Below are positions 63,691-64,000 of a DNA stretch of 64,000 nt, in pieces. The stretch spans positions 248,001 through 312,000 of the forward strand of contig JANAVG010000003.1 of assembly GCA_024213275.1 (NCBI GenBank), given 5' to 3'. The translations under genes were made by a program, and so were the position numbers. The notes under the pieces were generated by a model that saw nothing but the letters and a program-made list of their open reading frames with translations, was not told where the DNA came from and made no database searches. Source of the stretch: Rossellomorea sp. BNER. GTDB taxonomy: Bacteria; Bacillota; Bacilli; Bacillales; Bacillaceae_B. The stretch's first letter is position 1, and each line of letters opens with the position of its first letter.

Positions 63691-63829
63691 TTATACTTTC
63701 ACCTCATTATTTAAGGTTTCAAAAGTCCATTAAAACATGAGTATTCCTATATTTTACATTTTAACATAACTTTCGAACTGTCTCATTAGAAATTCAATAT
63801 AAAATAAATAAGAATAAAAAACAGGTCAA

Positions 63830-63855
63830 ATCGATTCCGATTTGACCTGATAAAG
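63830..63855. terminator. Bidirectional terminator
   Basis: CAGGTCAAATCG pairs perfectly with CGATTTGACCTG around ATTC, flanked by A-run on one side. It terminates the gene entering from the right edge. Confidence 0.8.
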
Positions 63856-63879
63856 TTGGATAGGGTAGAGTACCCTTAT

Positions 63880-64000
63880 TTAGTAATACAACACTTCAAT
63901 CTTATGACACAACAAGCACTTCTCATAGTAATCATTCCCTTGAAACTGATGGTTACATTTATGTTGTAATTCTTCCTTTCGCAATTCAAGTAAACGAATC
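63880..64000 (-). CDS. C-terminal end of a protein cut by the window edge
   Basis: 39 codons and a stop remain. The peptide carries Cys/His pairs (HKCNHQFQGN, then YEKCLLCHKIEVLYY) that look like a small zinc site. The rest lies beyond the window, so no family is assigned. Confidence 0.6.
   Translation of the reverse strand, partial: IRLLELRKEELQHKCNHQFQGNDYYEKCLLCHKIEVLYY

Noticed and set aside
1..64000. CRISPR array or Cas genes
   Set aside because: No regularly spaced direct repeats and no cas-like protein; the repeats found are palindromic and dispersed.

Overview
The window is chromosomal DNA from an AT-rich, endospore-forming member of the Bacillaceae. Indicators are SD-type ribosome binding sites with frequent TTG/GTG starts, many rho-independent terminators, a spore transglutaminase (tgl), a SpoIIP-like protein, a sporulation-kinase-type histidine kinase, and several gene groups that match Bacillus subtilis neighbourhoods: ccdC/yneK, yndGHJ, ycgRQ, yvdTSR-type SMR pair, yfiYZ/yfhA, yeaCD. 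It is mostly ordinary chromosome with small decayed islands; I see no prophage, intact insertion sequence, rRNA or CRISPR array.

Layout. 0.2-5.9 kb: ccdC, GDSL esterase, DUF4260, tgl, yneK and an orphan PAS histidine kinase. 6.2-14.2 kb: a complete 2-aminoethylphosphonate (AEP) operon with binding protein, ATPase, fused permease, phnX, phnW, a saccharopine-dehydrogenase-like enzyme and a DeoR regulator. 14.3 kb: a tRNA with a UCA anticodon and long variable arm, i.e. tRNA-Sec; selB lies 18 kb downstream, but selA, selD and any selenoprotein are absent here. 14.5-17.4 kb: RskA-type anti-sigma with a decapitated sigma factor, a lipoprotein, small ORFs and a truncated plsC. 17.5-29.8 kb: sbcDC, coaW, an acidic LPKTA surface protein with its class D sortase, SCO protein, trhO, cardiolipin synthase. 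30-35.4 kb: frameshifted lysE-type exporter, TetR plus two SMR pumps, GNAT, selB, RDD protein. 35.6-43 kb: a permease/TIGR03943 pair behind a Zur-like box and a siderophore ABC transporter, separated by intergenic DNA holding a structured remnant and a transposase fragment. 43-51 kb: an accessory-looking stretch with broken MFS and NUDIX genes, DUF2785, an aminoglycoside-phosphotransferase-like kinase, CPBP protease, MerR regulators, GNAT, znuA behind a Zur box, CoA pyrophosphatase. 51-64 kb: CNNM/CorC transporter, yndGHJ, cupin, Gmad2 lipoprotein, DinB, MoxR/DUF58/DUF4129 operon, an ECF sigma factor with a SpoIIP-like membrane partner, and a protein cut by the window end.

How it works together. 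The AEP genes make a self-contained uptake and C-P cleavage pathway: transport, transamination to phosphonoacetaldehyde, hydrolysis to acetaldehyde and phosphate. Two separate loci (35.6 kb and 48.8 kb) carry near-consensus Zur boxes and probably form a local zinc regulon. The most unusual candidate is the ECF sigma unit at 61.5-63.0 kb: an autoregulatory-looking promoter, a SigX-like sigma, and an overlapping single-pass membrane protein whose outer domain is a SpoIIP-type amidase with an apparent catalytic-site substitution, suggesting a cell-wall-sensing anti-sigma factor. A second noteworthy feature is a family of about 100-125 bp, multi-stem repeat elements at gene ends.
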